From Zopfochytrium polystomum (lineage: Eukaryota > Chytridiomycota > Chytridiomycetes > Chytridiales > Chytridiaceae), in the NCBI GenBank assembly GCA_025765615.1, contig JAIVFJ010000018.1, positions 186,001 through 250,000 of the forward strand: a stretch of 64,000 nt of DNA, read 5' to 3'. The translations under genes were made by a program, and so were the position numbers. Positions 13,601 through 24,481 of the stretch are shown piece by piece; position 1 is the first letter of the stretch; every line of letters starts with the position of its first letter. The notes under the pieces are model-generated. The model saw nothing but the letters and a program-made list of their open reading frames with translations, made no database searches and was not told the DNA's origin.

Positions 13601-14475
13601 GCGACTTCGCCGGCGCCAAGAACTTGATCGTGAGGAGCGTCTTCGTGCCGCAGGAAAGACGGCTGCGGAAACTGGTGACGTGGATGGAGGGGGTGAACAT
13701 CACGAGGAGGCCAAAGGCTTGGGCGCGAAGCTTAGACGGATGGGAAAAAACATCGGTCGCCTGTTCACTTCACGCTACTGGAAAGAGGCTTTCGAGAAGA
13801 CCGACGACGAAATCCTCGTCGATGGGGATGTTCTGTCCTGGGCTTACATTGAAGTCGGCACCATTCAGACAATTGGCTGTTTTGTGATGTATTTCTACGC
13901 TCTGTGGTACCACTTCTCGTTGACACCCTCGGATATCGTGAAGAATGGCGCCAGCTGGGGTTTGGACGGAAACGATTTTACCAATAGCCGCACTGGTGTG
14001 AAGTTCTCGAAGGATGACCAAGTCGAAGCCTTGAAATACGGTCAATCTGCTTTCTACCTTGGAATTATGTTCCAGCAGATGTTCAACCTTTTTGTGTGCA
14101 AGGCCCGTCTTGCATACCCTTACGGTGCTTATATGTTCCAAAACACGAAATCCTTTATCGGTCTATTTGGAGGTGGTCTTTTTGCCATGGCCATGGTCTA
14201 CATTCCTCCGTTTAACGTGGCTTTCGGTACGAGCTGGAGACTCTCTCCTCTCGTCTGGCTCATTGGCCTCGGCTTTGGAGTCTTAATTTTCCTCTACTCG
14301 TTCCTCCGTATCAAGATCAAGCGCATGTGTAAGTTCAATATCCGTCTCGCTATCTTCCAATCGCATCCGCTGTTAAGATTAACGTGCCTTTTTGAACGCA
14401 GTCGCCCCAATAAACTTTACGGGCGAAATCGCTGGTCTTCAAATGTACGCGACCCGTTGGTCCACTGGCCGATAA
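10615..14475 (+). CDS. Na,K-ATPase-type (P-type IIC-like) cation-transporting ATPase alpha subunit
   Basis: This is an ATP-driven cation pump of the plasma membrane or endomembranes, closest to the Na,K-ATPase class by domain order and linker sequences. Eight exons join in phase: 10615-10821, 10888-11160, 11215-11313, 11378-11645, 11703-11974, 12029-13364, 13417-14328 and 14402-14475. They give 1146 residues. The cytosolic N-tail is Lys/Ala-rich. The A-domain loop reads LTGEAD, the M4 motif VPEGLPATVT, the phosphorylation site DKTGT (D408), the nucleotide site KGAPERV, then MVTGDHP and [20 protein letters not shown]. After M6 there is an unusually long charged linker of roughly 100 residues before M7. 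Odd points are TGEA instead of the usual TGES and altered M5/M6 positions (see findings). The last exon supplies the short C-terminus ending WSTGR. Confidence 0.93.
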
Positions 14476-15095
14476 CCCACCTGAGCCTCGCGGTCATCTC
14501 ATTCTTCATAGCAATAATGGCAGACCGCTCCTTTTTTTTGAAACCTTCTCCAACCCGCTGCTTCTTCACCTTCCAGTGTACGCCCTCTTCTTCTTTCTCT
14601 TCGTCCTCCTCCCTCTTCCTTTTTCACCTTCGTTTTCTCCAGGTGCACTAGTATGCTTGGCTCCTCTTCTCCTCTGCTTCTCTTTTGGCCCTTCGGCCTC
14701 TCCGCGGTTTTCAGCGTTTCTTTTTTTTTTTTCTTCTTTTTTTTTCTTTCATTCTCCTTCTCCCTTTTCTACCCCGTCGAAGCCACCACCCGAGCAGCTA
14801 CCTTCCCAGCTGTTGAAAGAGTTAAAGAATCAAACGTACTGAGTAATCCCACCCAATGAAAACACACAAAGCCTCATGTATTTCCATATTCCTGCGCACA
14901 CTCCTCGTGCTCAACGCTTACGGCACAAAAGCAGGAGGGTCTACACAACTACGCATTCCAGGCAAATAGCCCAGCAAGATGTGTCTTAACCGCCGGCAAG
15001 AGACCATCCGCTCGTGGTAATGGGGGGTTGAACCACAAGCTCGAACGGCCAGCTCTTGGAAGACATGTCAAATAAAGTAGCTGGACCCGATCGCT
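14476..15095. other. Intergenic, CT/T-rich
   Basis: Pyrimidine-rich sequence (14576-14780) downstream of the P-ATPase stop runs to the start of the RING gene. No supported coding region is present. It likely contains the ATPase 3' UTR and the RING gene promoter. Confidence 0.5.
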
Positions 15096-16388
15096 TTGAG
15101 AATGACGCCATCCCCCGCAAGCAGCCACGGTCCTGCACTTGCGCAATGCGATAACCCCAACGGCCTTCCTGACGATGTGGATAACGGTAACGACGGTGAC
15201 AGAGCAAGTCCACTTGGCTTCGATCCCGTTGGCGAATTGCTTCATGCAGAGAGTTCATCCGGGAAGGACGGTAAGTTTCTCTTTCGCATGGTATCGTTGG
15301 AATGTTACTAAAAACGATTCTGCCGCTGCACCCGAAATTAAGATTTCGATGAAAGTCTTCGATCGGCTTTAGAGCAAGAGTTGGGAGAGCAAGAAGCAGG
15401 GACGAAGCGAAGACCACTGTCTCAGTCCAGTCATTTAATTCTCGAAGCATCCCCCGTCCAAAGATCGTTTCACAAACTCTTCAACTTCAAGACACCAATC
15501 GCTGTCAAGTCGCGAGGTCCGCTCCTCCGATCCATATGCGCCGAGGTAGTTGACTTGACAACTCCAACGCAGCTCTCGGAGCACCTTCAGCCAGCTCTGG
15601 CGTTACCCACACCGGAATCAAATTCAGCCTATGCCGGAACACGGGAGAAAGGAAAAGGGAAGGAACATCACACAGATGTAGTTGAATCTGTCGGATCGTC
15701 CTCTTCCACTTCGGTAATGCAAGGTGATCAAGAAGCCAAAGCTTTGGAAGTTCTTGACGACGATATTGTTGTCGTCAAGAGCGACGAGGAGGACTCAAAT
15801 GAACACGGGAAGCGGAGAATAAGCTCCCAATCAGATCAACGGCGACGGCGGAGGCGTGTGGAAGATGATGTTATCGACTTGACAAATGAGGAGACACCGC
15901 CGTCACAACGCCAGAGGAACTCGGTCTTCCCCCCGTTGCAATTTAATAACGGTGAGCGCCGGTAACCGCTGCTGAACCAACCTTTCCTAACTCCAATGAA
16001 CCCCGTTCCATGAAAATAAGCGTTTGTTCTGCAACCATTCACTGACTTTTTGAACTCAAGAGCGACTATGCCGGGTTCTTTTCCGCGATCCGTTTACCGT
16101 TCGCCAAGTCCTCCGCTGACGGTCCCCCCTCCTGCTCGCCCTAATATTCTTCGCAGCCTCCCCCTTCCCGCCGTCGACCCTGAGCCTGCAGATCCCGCGC
16201 GCCTCAAGTGCGTCATTTGTTTGAGCACACCGGATGCGTCGACTGAACTCAGTGCAACGGTCTGCGGGCACATTTTTTGTGCTGAGTGCCTGAGGGACTC
16301 GATTAAAAAGACGGGAAAGAAGTGTCCGATTTGTCGAAAGTCTCTGGCCGCTAAGAATTCTGTACATCGGCTGTATTTATCAAACTAA
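15096..16388 (+). CDS. RING-finger protein with SUMO-interacting motifs; likely SUMO-targeted ubiquitin ligase (RNF4/Slx8-like)
   Basis: Predicted to ubiquitinate poly-SUMOylated nuclear proteins. Three exons (15096-15270, 15343-15951, 16063-16388) join in phase to give 369 residues. The C-terminal C3HC4 RING begins CVICLSTPD and continues CGHIFCAECL and CPICRKSL, then ends within about 14 residues, as in RNF4 and Slx8. Upstream lie three SIM-like hydrophobic cores flanked by acids or Ser: EVVDLTT (about residue 127), DDIVVVKSDEED and EDDVIDLTNEE. A basic stretch (DQRRRRRRVEDD) could be a nuclear signal. Exon 3 requires the CAAGAG acceptor, two bases past the first AG, to keep the frame. Assignment to the STUbL class is inference from SIM plus RING architecture. 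Confidence 0.8.
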
Positions 16389-16538
16389 ACCGGTTCGAGG
16401 GTTTGGTTGCTGGGGACTACTTTACGCAATTATTCTGTGCTGCATTTTGCTTTTCTTCATCCCTCTGAGTTTGTGAGTCGAAACAGAAGCACATGTGGAG
16501 ACGTCAGGCCTATTAATACTACTTCTTCGTCTTCTTTT

Positions 16539-16600
<62 letters not shown>

Positions 16601-16789
16601 CTCTCTCGCTCGCTCTCGCTCTCTCTATCTCTCGCTCAGTTTGGGTTTGCGGGGGCGGTTTCAGATCGGATCGGGATCGAGCCAAACCACCCGTTTCCGT
16701 GACCAAAAGGACCAAGAATGATCACCGCTGAATGCAGCTTGCGATCACGAAAGATTTTTACAACACGCTCACTCAGCACCGCTCCCAGA
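16389..16789. repeat. Intergenic with long (CT)n microsatellite (16543-16637)
   Basis: The spacer between the RING gene and the flavin oxidoreductase is dominated by a CT tract with a few CGCT interruptions. Both-strand reading frames across it are simple Leu/Ser or Arg/Glu repeats and were discarded. Confidence 0.85.
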
Positions 16790-18229
<1,440 letters not shown>

Positions 18230-18323
18230 AAGATTCAAGACGAATGTATTGGATGGATGTATGCAAGCGAAAAAAAACGAATGAACATTTCGGACCAGAC
18301 TTGAGATCAGTTTCATAAACCTT

Positions 18324-19107
18324 TCATGCTTTCTTCATGGCTTCGAAGAGTGCCCCGGCGCATGCAGGAGTGTCTGTGGCGACCATTTTCAAAAGGGTTG
18401 AAGGAATAGTACCGTTGGGGTTTGCGTGGGTAATGTAGGTGACATCTGTGCCGTTCGCGGAGGCCTTAAGAATCCAAGCACCGACCGTGAGCTTGGCACC
18501 TGTGATGACAAGGGTCGTAGATGGCTCGGTTGATTCCAATGTGGAAGTTGAACACAAGCATACTCACGAACGCGTCCGTTCGTCTCAGGGGTTCGCGGAT
18601 CCTCTACAGAGGTCTGGATGTAAAAAATCGTGTCGCCCTCCCTGTAAACCTGAAAGGCGACAGAAAAATCGCGACCGCTGTTGTTGTCCGAGGGTTTGCG
18701 AGATGGAGGGAGGGGCCCGAAGACGAAGCCAGTCAGTCAGAGAGTGGGCAAAACGACTTCCCGCCGCCCGATCGAGGCACAGACCTCACAAACAAGGCAC
18801 CCTTCTGGTTAGAAAGCACCAGACCGCCCTCGTCATCGTATCGTTCGATGACTTGCGCACCCTCAAAGCGCGCGTCCCAGACTTTTCGAAAGTCTGGCTC
18901 GCGCAGTTTTTCGAGAATTTGGTCTGGGGTGAAGCCGACGAACGTGATCTCGCCCTTGGTGACGGGCACGGGAGTGTCCGTGATGTCCTTGCAGAAGAGC
19001 TTAGCGCCCTTGGCCTCCCCCGCGGGCTTGAAGTCGGTCGCCGCATAATACTGCTTGGCTAGCTCAAGGGCGGCGTCGGTGGCGGTGCGGAAGGGGTTAG
19101 GGACCAT
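18324..19107 (-). CDS. START-domain lipid-binding protein
   Basis: This is a small stand-alone START (StAR-related lipid transfer) protein of 191 residues from exons 19107-18790, 18649-18568 and 18499-18324. All joints are in phase, with GTGAGG and GTGAGT donors. Matching blocks are ITFVGFTPDQILEKLREPDFRKVWD, DTIFYIQTSVEDPRTPETNGRVR, GAWIL and DVTYITHANPNGTIPSTLLKMVA, the standard START helix-grip order. No signal peptide, PH domain or membrane anchor is present, so it is probably a cytosolic lipid carrier. The ligand cannot be read from sequence. It is convergent with the OYE gene: the two stop codons are about 95 bp apart. Confidence 0.85.
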
Positions 19108-19529
19108 TTGTTCGTTTCTTTCTTTTTTTCTTTTCTTTTCTTTGTTGCCAGCGGATTCCAGTTTGTTTGGTGGTTTAGTCACGAAGACAACCAGCCACCA
19201 ATCCACTGATCGACAGAAGAGCAAATATTCTACTATTAAAGACGAGTCACACGGACCAGCAAAAGTACATGTCGACAAATGAAAAAATGAAGAAGAACAG
19301 GGAAACAAAAATGAAAGTGGATCAGTTGTCAGAGAAGCTAGTTACACACAGCAGAACACATACCTTATTTGCCGACCCCATCCCAGACCAAAGTCTGCAC
19401 CTACAAAGAAGAAAGAAAAAAATAAGAATAAGAATGAGATGACAATATTATGAGCTAGTTACCAGTAATGGATGGTATGATGCATTCATTCTCCTCGGGC
19501 ACATCACCCAACACCCTCATGAAGGTCTC
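19108..19529. other. Intergenic flank between START gene and Ty3 array
   Basis: No coding sequence is supported. The five bases before the LTR are GTCTC, which do not match the five bases after the last LTR (CCACT), so no target-site duplication brackets the array. Confidence 0.5.
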
Positions 19530-19558
19530 TGTTATGAATCACCCTCTGGAAACCTCTG

Positions 19559-19621
19559 GAACCTTCTAGAACATTCCTTCATGGAACCTTCTGGAACCTT
19601 CTGGAACCTTCTAGAACATTC
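19559..19621 (+). promoter_or_regulatory. Heat shock element arrays in the LTR U3
   Basis: Perfectly phased alternating GAA/TTC pentamers occur here. One block has four units (19559-19576) and the next has eight contiguous units (19584-19621). A further degenerate block lies at about 19627-19657. The spacing matches the canonical HSF binding consensus nGAAnnTTCn. The same arrays occur in the other three LTRs. Confidence 0.85.
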
Positions 19622-19766
19622 CTTCATGGAACCTTGTGGAACCTTCTGGAACCTTCTTTGCTTTCCTGACTTGTCTTGTTGTCATTGGTATCATTGGTAT
19701 CATTGTATTACTAATTGCTCTTTCTGGAACTTTCTTGGAGTCTTGACAAGGAACACTCTCAAAAGG

Positions 19767-19774
19767 TATAAAAG
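19767..19774 (+). promoter_or_regulatory. TATA box of the Ty3 LTR
   Basis: TATAAAAG lies about 150 bp downstream of the heat-shock arrays and 35 bp upstream of the AAGTGAATTAT segment that pairs with the primer-binding site. This supports a transcript start near 19802. Confidence 0.8.
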
Positions 19775-19884
19775 GGGGATGGGGGACCTGTCCCATCCCT
19801 CAAGTGAATTATTGTTTCCAATACAATCATCACTCCTCTCAGTTCCTTGTCTGCCTTGTCCTGTCCTGCCCTGTTCCTGACATC

Positions 19885-19895
19885 ATAATTCACTT
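19885..19895 (+). promoter_or_regulatory. Self-primer binding site (Tf1/sushi type)
   Basis: ATAATTCACTT starts two bases after the LTR end. It is the exact reverse complement of AAGTGAATTAT at 19802-19812 inside the LTR, which is about where transcription should start from the TATA box. This matches the 11-nt self-priming arrangement described for Tf1. No tRNA 3'-end complementarity was noticed. Confidence 0.75.
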
Positions 19896-19922
19896 CACCC
19901 TCTCCCACTACTCTCTGCCATC

Positions 19923-20846
19923 ATGTCTGACCCAAACAACACCTTCCCTGATGCAACTGCCTTCCAAGCCTTGATGGACCAATTACAAGCCCTTTCAAGA
20001 CAGACACACCAACTTCAAGAACAAGTCCTTCACCAGCAGCACCAGCTTCAACAACAACTTCACCAACAAGAACATCAAGCTCTTCCCCTGCCTCAAGCCA
20101 ACCAAGCAAGAGAGCCCAAGGTTCCCAGCCCTGACAAGTTCACTGGGCTGGCCAAAGACCTTAGGAACTTCATGGCCACTGTGGAGAATGTCATCCTTCT
20201 CCAACCTTCAAGATTTCCCAGTGAGCAAGTCAAGGTTCTTTTCACAAGCACCCTCCTGTCTGGTCAAGCTCAATCATGGTACAGATCTCTCCCAAGCACA
20301 CCCACCACCCTGCAAGAGCTCTGGGAGGGGCTGGAAGCTACCTTTGGTGACCCCTACGCATCTTGGACAGCAAGATCCAAGCTCAAGCATATCAAGCAAG
20401 GAAAGCAATCTTGTGTGGCCTACACCAACCAATTCAAGCAACTAGCCAGAGACTCTGGATACAATGATGCAGCTCTGATGGAGCTGTACCATGATGGTCT
20501 CCATGAGTCTATCCAAGACATGCTCTCCCAGTCTCTGCACATCCCTGAGACCTTGGAAGAGTACATTCTCCTTGCCATCAAGATTGACAACAGACTCTAC
20601 TCCAAGAGGCTGAAGCAAAGACAAGTAGGAACTACATCAAGACCTACCCCAGTTCCTCAAGCTCTCACAGTTCCTGAACCCATGCAAGTGGATGCAGTTG
20701 AGACACTTCCTAAGGGTCCTCTGAGCCAAGAGGAGAAAACAAGGAGGGCCCAGCAGGGACTGTGTTTTTACTGTGGCTCCAAGGAGCATGCTGTCAAGGA
20801 CTGCCCAAGGAAGAAGCACCCAAACTCCCAGGTCCAGGCTCACTGA
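19923..20846 (+). CDS. gag: Ty3/gypsy Gag (full length)
   Basis: A 307-residue capsid/nucleocapsid protein. A Gln/His-rich N-terminal coiled region (residues ~15-60) is followed by a retrotransposon Gag capsid core containing QAQSWYRSL, LWEGLEATFGDP and LYHDGLHESI. The C-terminus carries one CCHC zinc knuckle, CFYCGSKEHAVKDC. Pol lies in the -1 frame and overlaps the gag end by about 85 nt. Only this first copy is full length: units 2 and 3 retain only codons from about residue 251 onward. Confidence 0.93.
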   Translation: MSDPNNTFPDATAFQALMDQLQALSRQTHQLQEQVLHQQHQLQQQLHQQEHQALPLPQANQAREPKVPSPDKFTGLAKDLRNFMATVENVILLQPSRFPSEQVKVLFTSTLLSGQAQSWYRSLPSTPTTLQELWEGLEATFGDPYASWTARSKLKHIKQGKQSCVAYTNQFKQLARDSGYNDAALMELYHDGLHESIQDMLSQSLHIPETLEEYILLAIKIDNRLYSKRLKQRQVGTTSRPTPVPQALTVPEPMQVDAVETLPKGPLSQEEKTRRAQQGLCFYCGSKEHAVKDCPRKKHPNSQVQAH

Positions 20847-23800
20847 GGGGCAATTCCCTGGACCCTCCTCCAAGCTGCCCCTGTTTCATCACCACCACCA
20901 GCACCACAAACACCTCAGATTCCAAGCCCCACCAACTCACCATGGATGTCAAGATTCAACTCTCACCCAAGTCAACCATCACAACCAAGGCCCTTATAGA
21001 CTCTGGATCATCCTGCAACATCATTGATGCCACCCTTGCCAAGTCTTGTGCCATTCCTACGATCAAGAAATCCACACCCCTCAAGGTCCACTTTGCCAAT
21101 CATGCTCTGTTCAAGGAAATCAGCCATGAAACCAAGCTAAACCTCCACATCCAAGACTTTCCACCATCCATGGTCAACCTGGAAGTATTGGATCTTGGCT
21201 CACCCACATTCTCTGTCATCCTGGGATTACCATGGCTGCAAGCCCAGAACCCTGCCATTGATTGGGTCACTGGTCAAGTCCAACCTCCACCAATCGGAAC
21301 AGTCACCCAAAACTCAAGTCAAGCCCCCAAGTCTCATGCTCTCAAGCCCTTGATTCAAGATTCACAGCCAGCCAAGACTCAAGTTCCACAGTTCACAGTT
21401 CACAGTCAAGATTCAAGTAGAGCTCATAGAGCTCACAGTCATGGCCATGACTCTTGTTCACAGAACCCACAGTCAAAGATTCAAGTACCACAGTTCACAG
21501 TCCACATTCAAGATTCAAGTTCCACAGCTCACAGTCTTTGCCAAGAACAGAACTCTCAGTCAAAGATTCAAGAATCACAGTTCCCAGTCAAGAATTCAAG
21601 CCCCACTGCTGAGGAGCACAACAACCTGGACCCATCAGACCTTTTGCTGGCATCCAAGCTACCAAAAGAATATCTCCCTTATGCTGATGTGTTTTCCAAG
21701 ACCAAGGCAGACCTGCTACCAGCTCAGAGGCCTTATGACTGTGAAATCCCACTCAAGGATGAAACTTGCAGCCCACCTTTCAAGCCACTGTACCACCTCT
21801 CTCCACCAGAAGCCAAGGCCCTCCAAGAATACATTGAAGAAATGCTGAACAAGGGATTCATCCAACCTTCCAAGTCACCAGCTGGAGCTCCCATCTTTTT
21901 TGTCAAGAAGAAGGATGGGGGACTGAGACCCTGTGTGGACTACAGAGATCTCAATGAGATGACAGTCAAGAACCGCTATCCACTGCCTCTCATCTCTGAA
22001 TTACTGGACAAACTGAGCCATGCAAGGATATTTTCCAAGATTGACCTCAGAGGTGCCTACAATTTGGTCAGAATTAAGCCCCAGGATCAATGGAAGACTG
22101 CCTTCAGATGCAAATACGGTCACTTTGAGTACTTGGTCATGCCCTTTGGACTTACCAATGCTCCAGCTATTTTCCAAGGCATGATGAATGACATCTTCAG
22201 GGATATTCTGGACCTTTTTGTCATTGTCTACCTGGATGATATCCTGGTATTTTCATCTGACACTGCAAGCCATATGGGACATGTCAAGACTGTCTTGGAG
22301 AGACTCAGACAGCATCACCTCTATGCAAAGCTGGAGAAGTGTGAATTCCACAAGACCTCCATTGAGTTTTTGGGGTTCATTGTGTCTGACAAAGGGATCT
22401 CCATGGCACCAGACAAGATCCAAACTATTCTTGAATGGAAGGCTCCAAATTCCATCAAGGATGTTCAAAGCTTCCTTGGATTTTGCAACTTCTACAGAAC
22501 CTTCATTGCCAACTATTCTGCCATAGCCAAGCCTCTCACTGATCTCACCAAGAAGACCACCAAGTTTGAATGGACCCCAGCAGCAGAGCAAGCCTGGCTA
22601 GCTCTTAAGACAGCAACCACAAGTGCACCACTCCTTAAGCATGTGGATCCCTTGCTTCCCTTCACCTTGGAAACTGATGCCTCAGACTATGCCCTTGGCG
22701 CTGTTCTGTCCCAGCCAAGCTCTCAGGACCCCTCTGCTCCTCTGCATCCAGTGGCATATTACTCCAGGAAGCTGAACAGTGCTGAGTGTAACTACACAGT
22801 CCATGACAAGGAGTTGCTTGCAATTGTGGAAGCATTCAAATTCTGGAGACACTACTTGGCTGGTTCTAAAAACATCTCTGTCTATTCGGATCACAAGAAC
22901 CTCACCTTCTTCAGGGCAAGGAGGTTGCTCAAGCAGAGGCATGCCAGGTGGGCTGAACTGCTCTCTGAGTATGACTTTAAGCTGTGCTATTCTCCTGGCC
23001 ACCTTAACACTGTGGCTGATGCCCTGTCAAGAAGAACAGACCTTGCACCTGAAGGGGGAGATGGTTTCACCCCACCATCCAAGACACACCTTTCATTGCT
23101 TCCTGACAGTGTGTGGGCCCATGCTATTTCCAAGGACCCCAAGCCTCACAAGATTCAAATCAGCCAAGAAGAGGAAAAACTTGAGATACTCAAGACAAGG
23201 CATGATGCAGCAACAGCTGGACACCCAGGAGAGCACAAGACCTATGAGCTTGTTTCCAGAGACTTCTACTGGCCAGGCATGAGGAAGTACATCAAGAACT
23301 ATGTCAGCAGCTGTGAAACCTGTCAAAGAAACAAATCCAGCAGACACAAGCCCTATGGACTTCTGGAGCCCCTCCCAATTGCCATCAGCCCTTGGTCATC
23401 AATATCCATGGACTTCATTGTGAAACTGCCCCCATCCCATGGATTTGACTCTATCCTTGTTGTCATCTGCAGAAGGACAAAGTTGGCCCATTTCATCCCC
23501 TGCACTGAGAATATAGATGCACAAGGAACAGCAGACCTGTTTTTGCAGCACATATTCAGGCTCCATGGGCTGCCTCAGTCAATCGTCAGTGACAGAGGAC
23601 CACAGTTCAGATCTCAATTTTGGAAAGCACTCACAGCAGCCCTTGGAATCAAGTCTCAACTGTCAACTGCTTATCACCCTCAGACTGATGGACAAACAGA
23701 AAGAACAAACCAGACTCTGGAGCAGTATTTGAGGTGCTATGTCAGCTATCAACAGGATGATTGGCCCACCCTCCTTCCACTGGCAGAATTTGCTCTCAAC

Positions 23801-24481
23801 AATTCTCTCCACTCAAGCACCCAGCTATCTCCTTTCTTTGCAACCTATGGCTTCAATCCAAGAGGAGATCTTCTGGGACAAGAGACCCTATCCAATGTCC
23901 AAGCTCCTGCTGCGGCTTCACACTTACATAAGCTCAAGATCATCAACTCCTTCCTGGACTCCACCCTGAAGCAAGCCCAAGAAGATGCCTCAAGATTTGC
24001 CAACACTCACAGAATGGACCATGACCTTGCTGTGGGTCAGCAAGTTTGGCTTCTGAGGAAGAACTTGCAGACCAAAAGACCAAGTCCCAAGCTAGACAAC
24101 CTCAAGTTGGGTCCTTTCAAGATCTTGGAGCAAATCAATCCAGTCACCTTCAAGCTGGATCTCCCTGCATCCATGAAGATCCACCCAGTTTTCCATGTCA
24201 GCCTTTTAGAGAAGTTTGTGGCCAATTCCATTCCAGGCAGAGTTGTTCCTCCTCCTCCTCCAGTTGAGGTAGAAGGTGAAGAGGAATTTGAGGTTGAACA
24301 AATCTTGGATGCCAAGTGGTTTGGAAGAACACTCAAGTTCCTTGTTAAGTGGAAAGGTTACTCAGATGCTGACAACACCTGGGAGCCTGAGTCAAACCTC
24401 ACTCACTGCCAAGACCTTCTGCTCGAGTTCAAGACCAGGTACCCCACCAAGTTGCAGAAGAGGCCTAAAAGGGGGAGATGA
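20762..24481 (+). CDS. pol: Ty3/gypsy Pol, copy 1 (PR-RT-RNaseH-IN-chromodomain)
   Basis: An intact 1239-residue reading frame. The aspartic protease site is ALIDSGSSCN, the reverse transcriptase carries KKDGGLRPCVDYRDLN and the catalytic YLDDILVFS, and RNase H starts ETDASDYALGAVLSQ. Integrase has an HHCC finger (GHPGEHKT ... CETCQRNK) and the DDE core (SMDFIVKLP, VSDRGPQFRS, HPQTDGQTERTNQ). The C-terminal chromodomain reads LVKWKGYSDADNTWEPESNL, expected to direct integration to modified histones. The start shown is the beginning of the open frame; translation is presumably by frameshift from gag. The stop codon overlaps the polypurine tract. Confidence 0.95.
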   Translation: MFLLWLQGACCQGLPKEEAPKLPGPGSLRGNSLDPPPSCPCFITTTSTTNTSDSKPHQLTMDVKIQLSPKSTITTKALIDSGSSCNIIDATLAKSCAIPTIKKSTPLKVHFANHALFKEISHETKLNLHIQDFPPSMVNLEVLDLGSPTFSVILGLPWLQAQNPAIDWVTGQVQPPPIGTVTQNSSQAPKSHALKPLIQDSQPAKTQVPQFTVHSQDSSRAHRAHSHGHDSCSQNPQSKIQVPQFTVHIQDSSSTAHSLCQEQNSQSKIQESQFPVKNSSPTAEEHNNLDPSDLLLASKLPKEYLPYADVFSKTKADLLPAQRPYDCEIPLKDETCSPPFKPLYHLSPPEAKALQEYIEEMLNKGFIQPSKSPAGAPIFFVKKKDGGLRPCVDYRDLNEMTVKNRYPLPLISELLDKLSHARIFSKIDLRGAYNLVRIKPQDQWKTAFRCKYGHFEYLVMPFGLTNAPAIFQGMMNDIFRDILDLFVIVYLDDILVFSSDTASHMGHVKTVLERLRQHHLYAKLEKCEFHKTSIEFLGFIVSDKGISMAPDKIQTILEWKAPNSIKDVQSFLGFCNFYRTFIANYSAIAKPLTDLTKKTTKFEWTPAAEQAWLALKTATTSAPLLKHVDPLLPFTLETDASDYALGAVLSQPSSQDPSAPLHPVAYYSRKLNSAECNYTVHDKELLAIVEAFKFWRHYLAGSKNISVYSDHKNLTFFRARRLLKQRHARWAELLSEYDFKLCYSPGHLNTVADALSRRTDLAPEGGDGFTPPSKTHLSLLPDSVWAHAISKDPKPHKIQISQEEEKLEILKTRHDAATAGHPGEHKTYELVSRDFYWPGMRKYIKNYVSSCETCQRNKSSRHKPYGLLEPLPIAISPWSSISMDFIVKLPPSHGFDSILVVICRRTKLAHFIPCTENIDAQGTADLFLQHIFRLHGLPQSIVSDRGPQFRSQFWKALTAALGIKSQLSTAYHPQTDGQTERTNQTLEQYLRCYVSYQQDDWPTLLPLAEFALNNSLHSSTQLSPFFATYGFNPRGDLLGQETLSNVQAPAAASHLHKLKIINSFLDSTLKQAQEDASRFANTHRMDHDLAVGQQVWLLRKNLQTKRPSPKLDNLKLGPFKILEQINPVTFKLDLPASMKIHPVFHVSLLEKFVANSIPGRVVPPPPPVEVEGEEEFEVEQILDAKWFGRTLKFLVKWKGYSDADNTWEPESNLTHCQDLLLEFKTRYPTKLQKRPKRGR
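24467..24481 (+). promoter_or_regulatory. Polypurine tract
   Basis: A purine-rich AAAAGGGGGAGATGA run immediately precedes the LTR. It is the expected plus-strand primer and overlaps the pol stop. It is repeated at the same relative position before LTR3 and LTR4. Confidence 0.8.

Larger units (their letters stand above)
19530..19882 (+). repeat. Ty3 LTR 1 (5' LTR)
   Basis: It begins TGTTATG and ends CTGACA and is 353 bp long. It differs from LTR2 at one seen position (CTTCTAG versus CTTCCAG) and from LTR4 at about four. It contains heat-shock-element arrays, a TATA box and the predicted transcript start. Confidence 0.93.

Noticed and set aside
16407..16731. Ser/Leu- and Arg/Glu-repeat proteins over CT tracts (also at 6660-7021 and 41413-41776)
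   Set aside because: They are pure microsatellite translations with no conserved sequence around them.
19581..19880. 99-residue frame starting MEPSGTFWNLL, repeated in every LTR
   Set aside because: It is an accidental translation of the GAA/TTC heat-shock array and the LTR leader.
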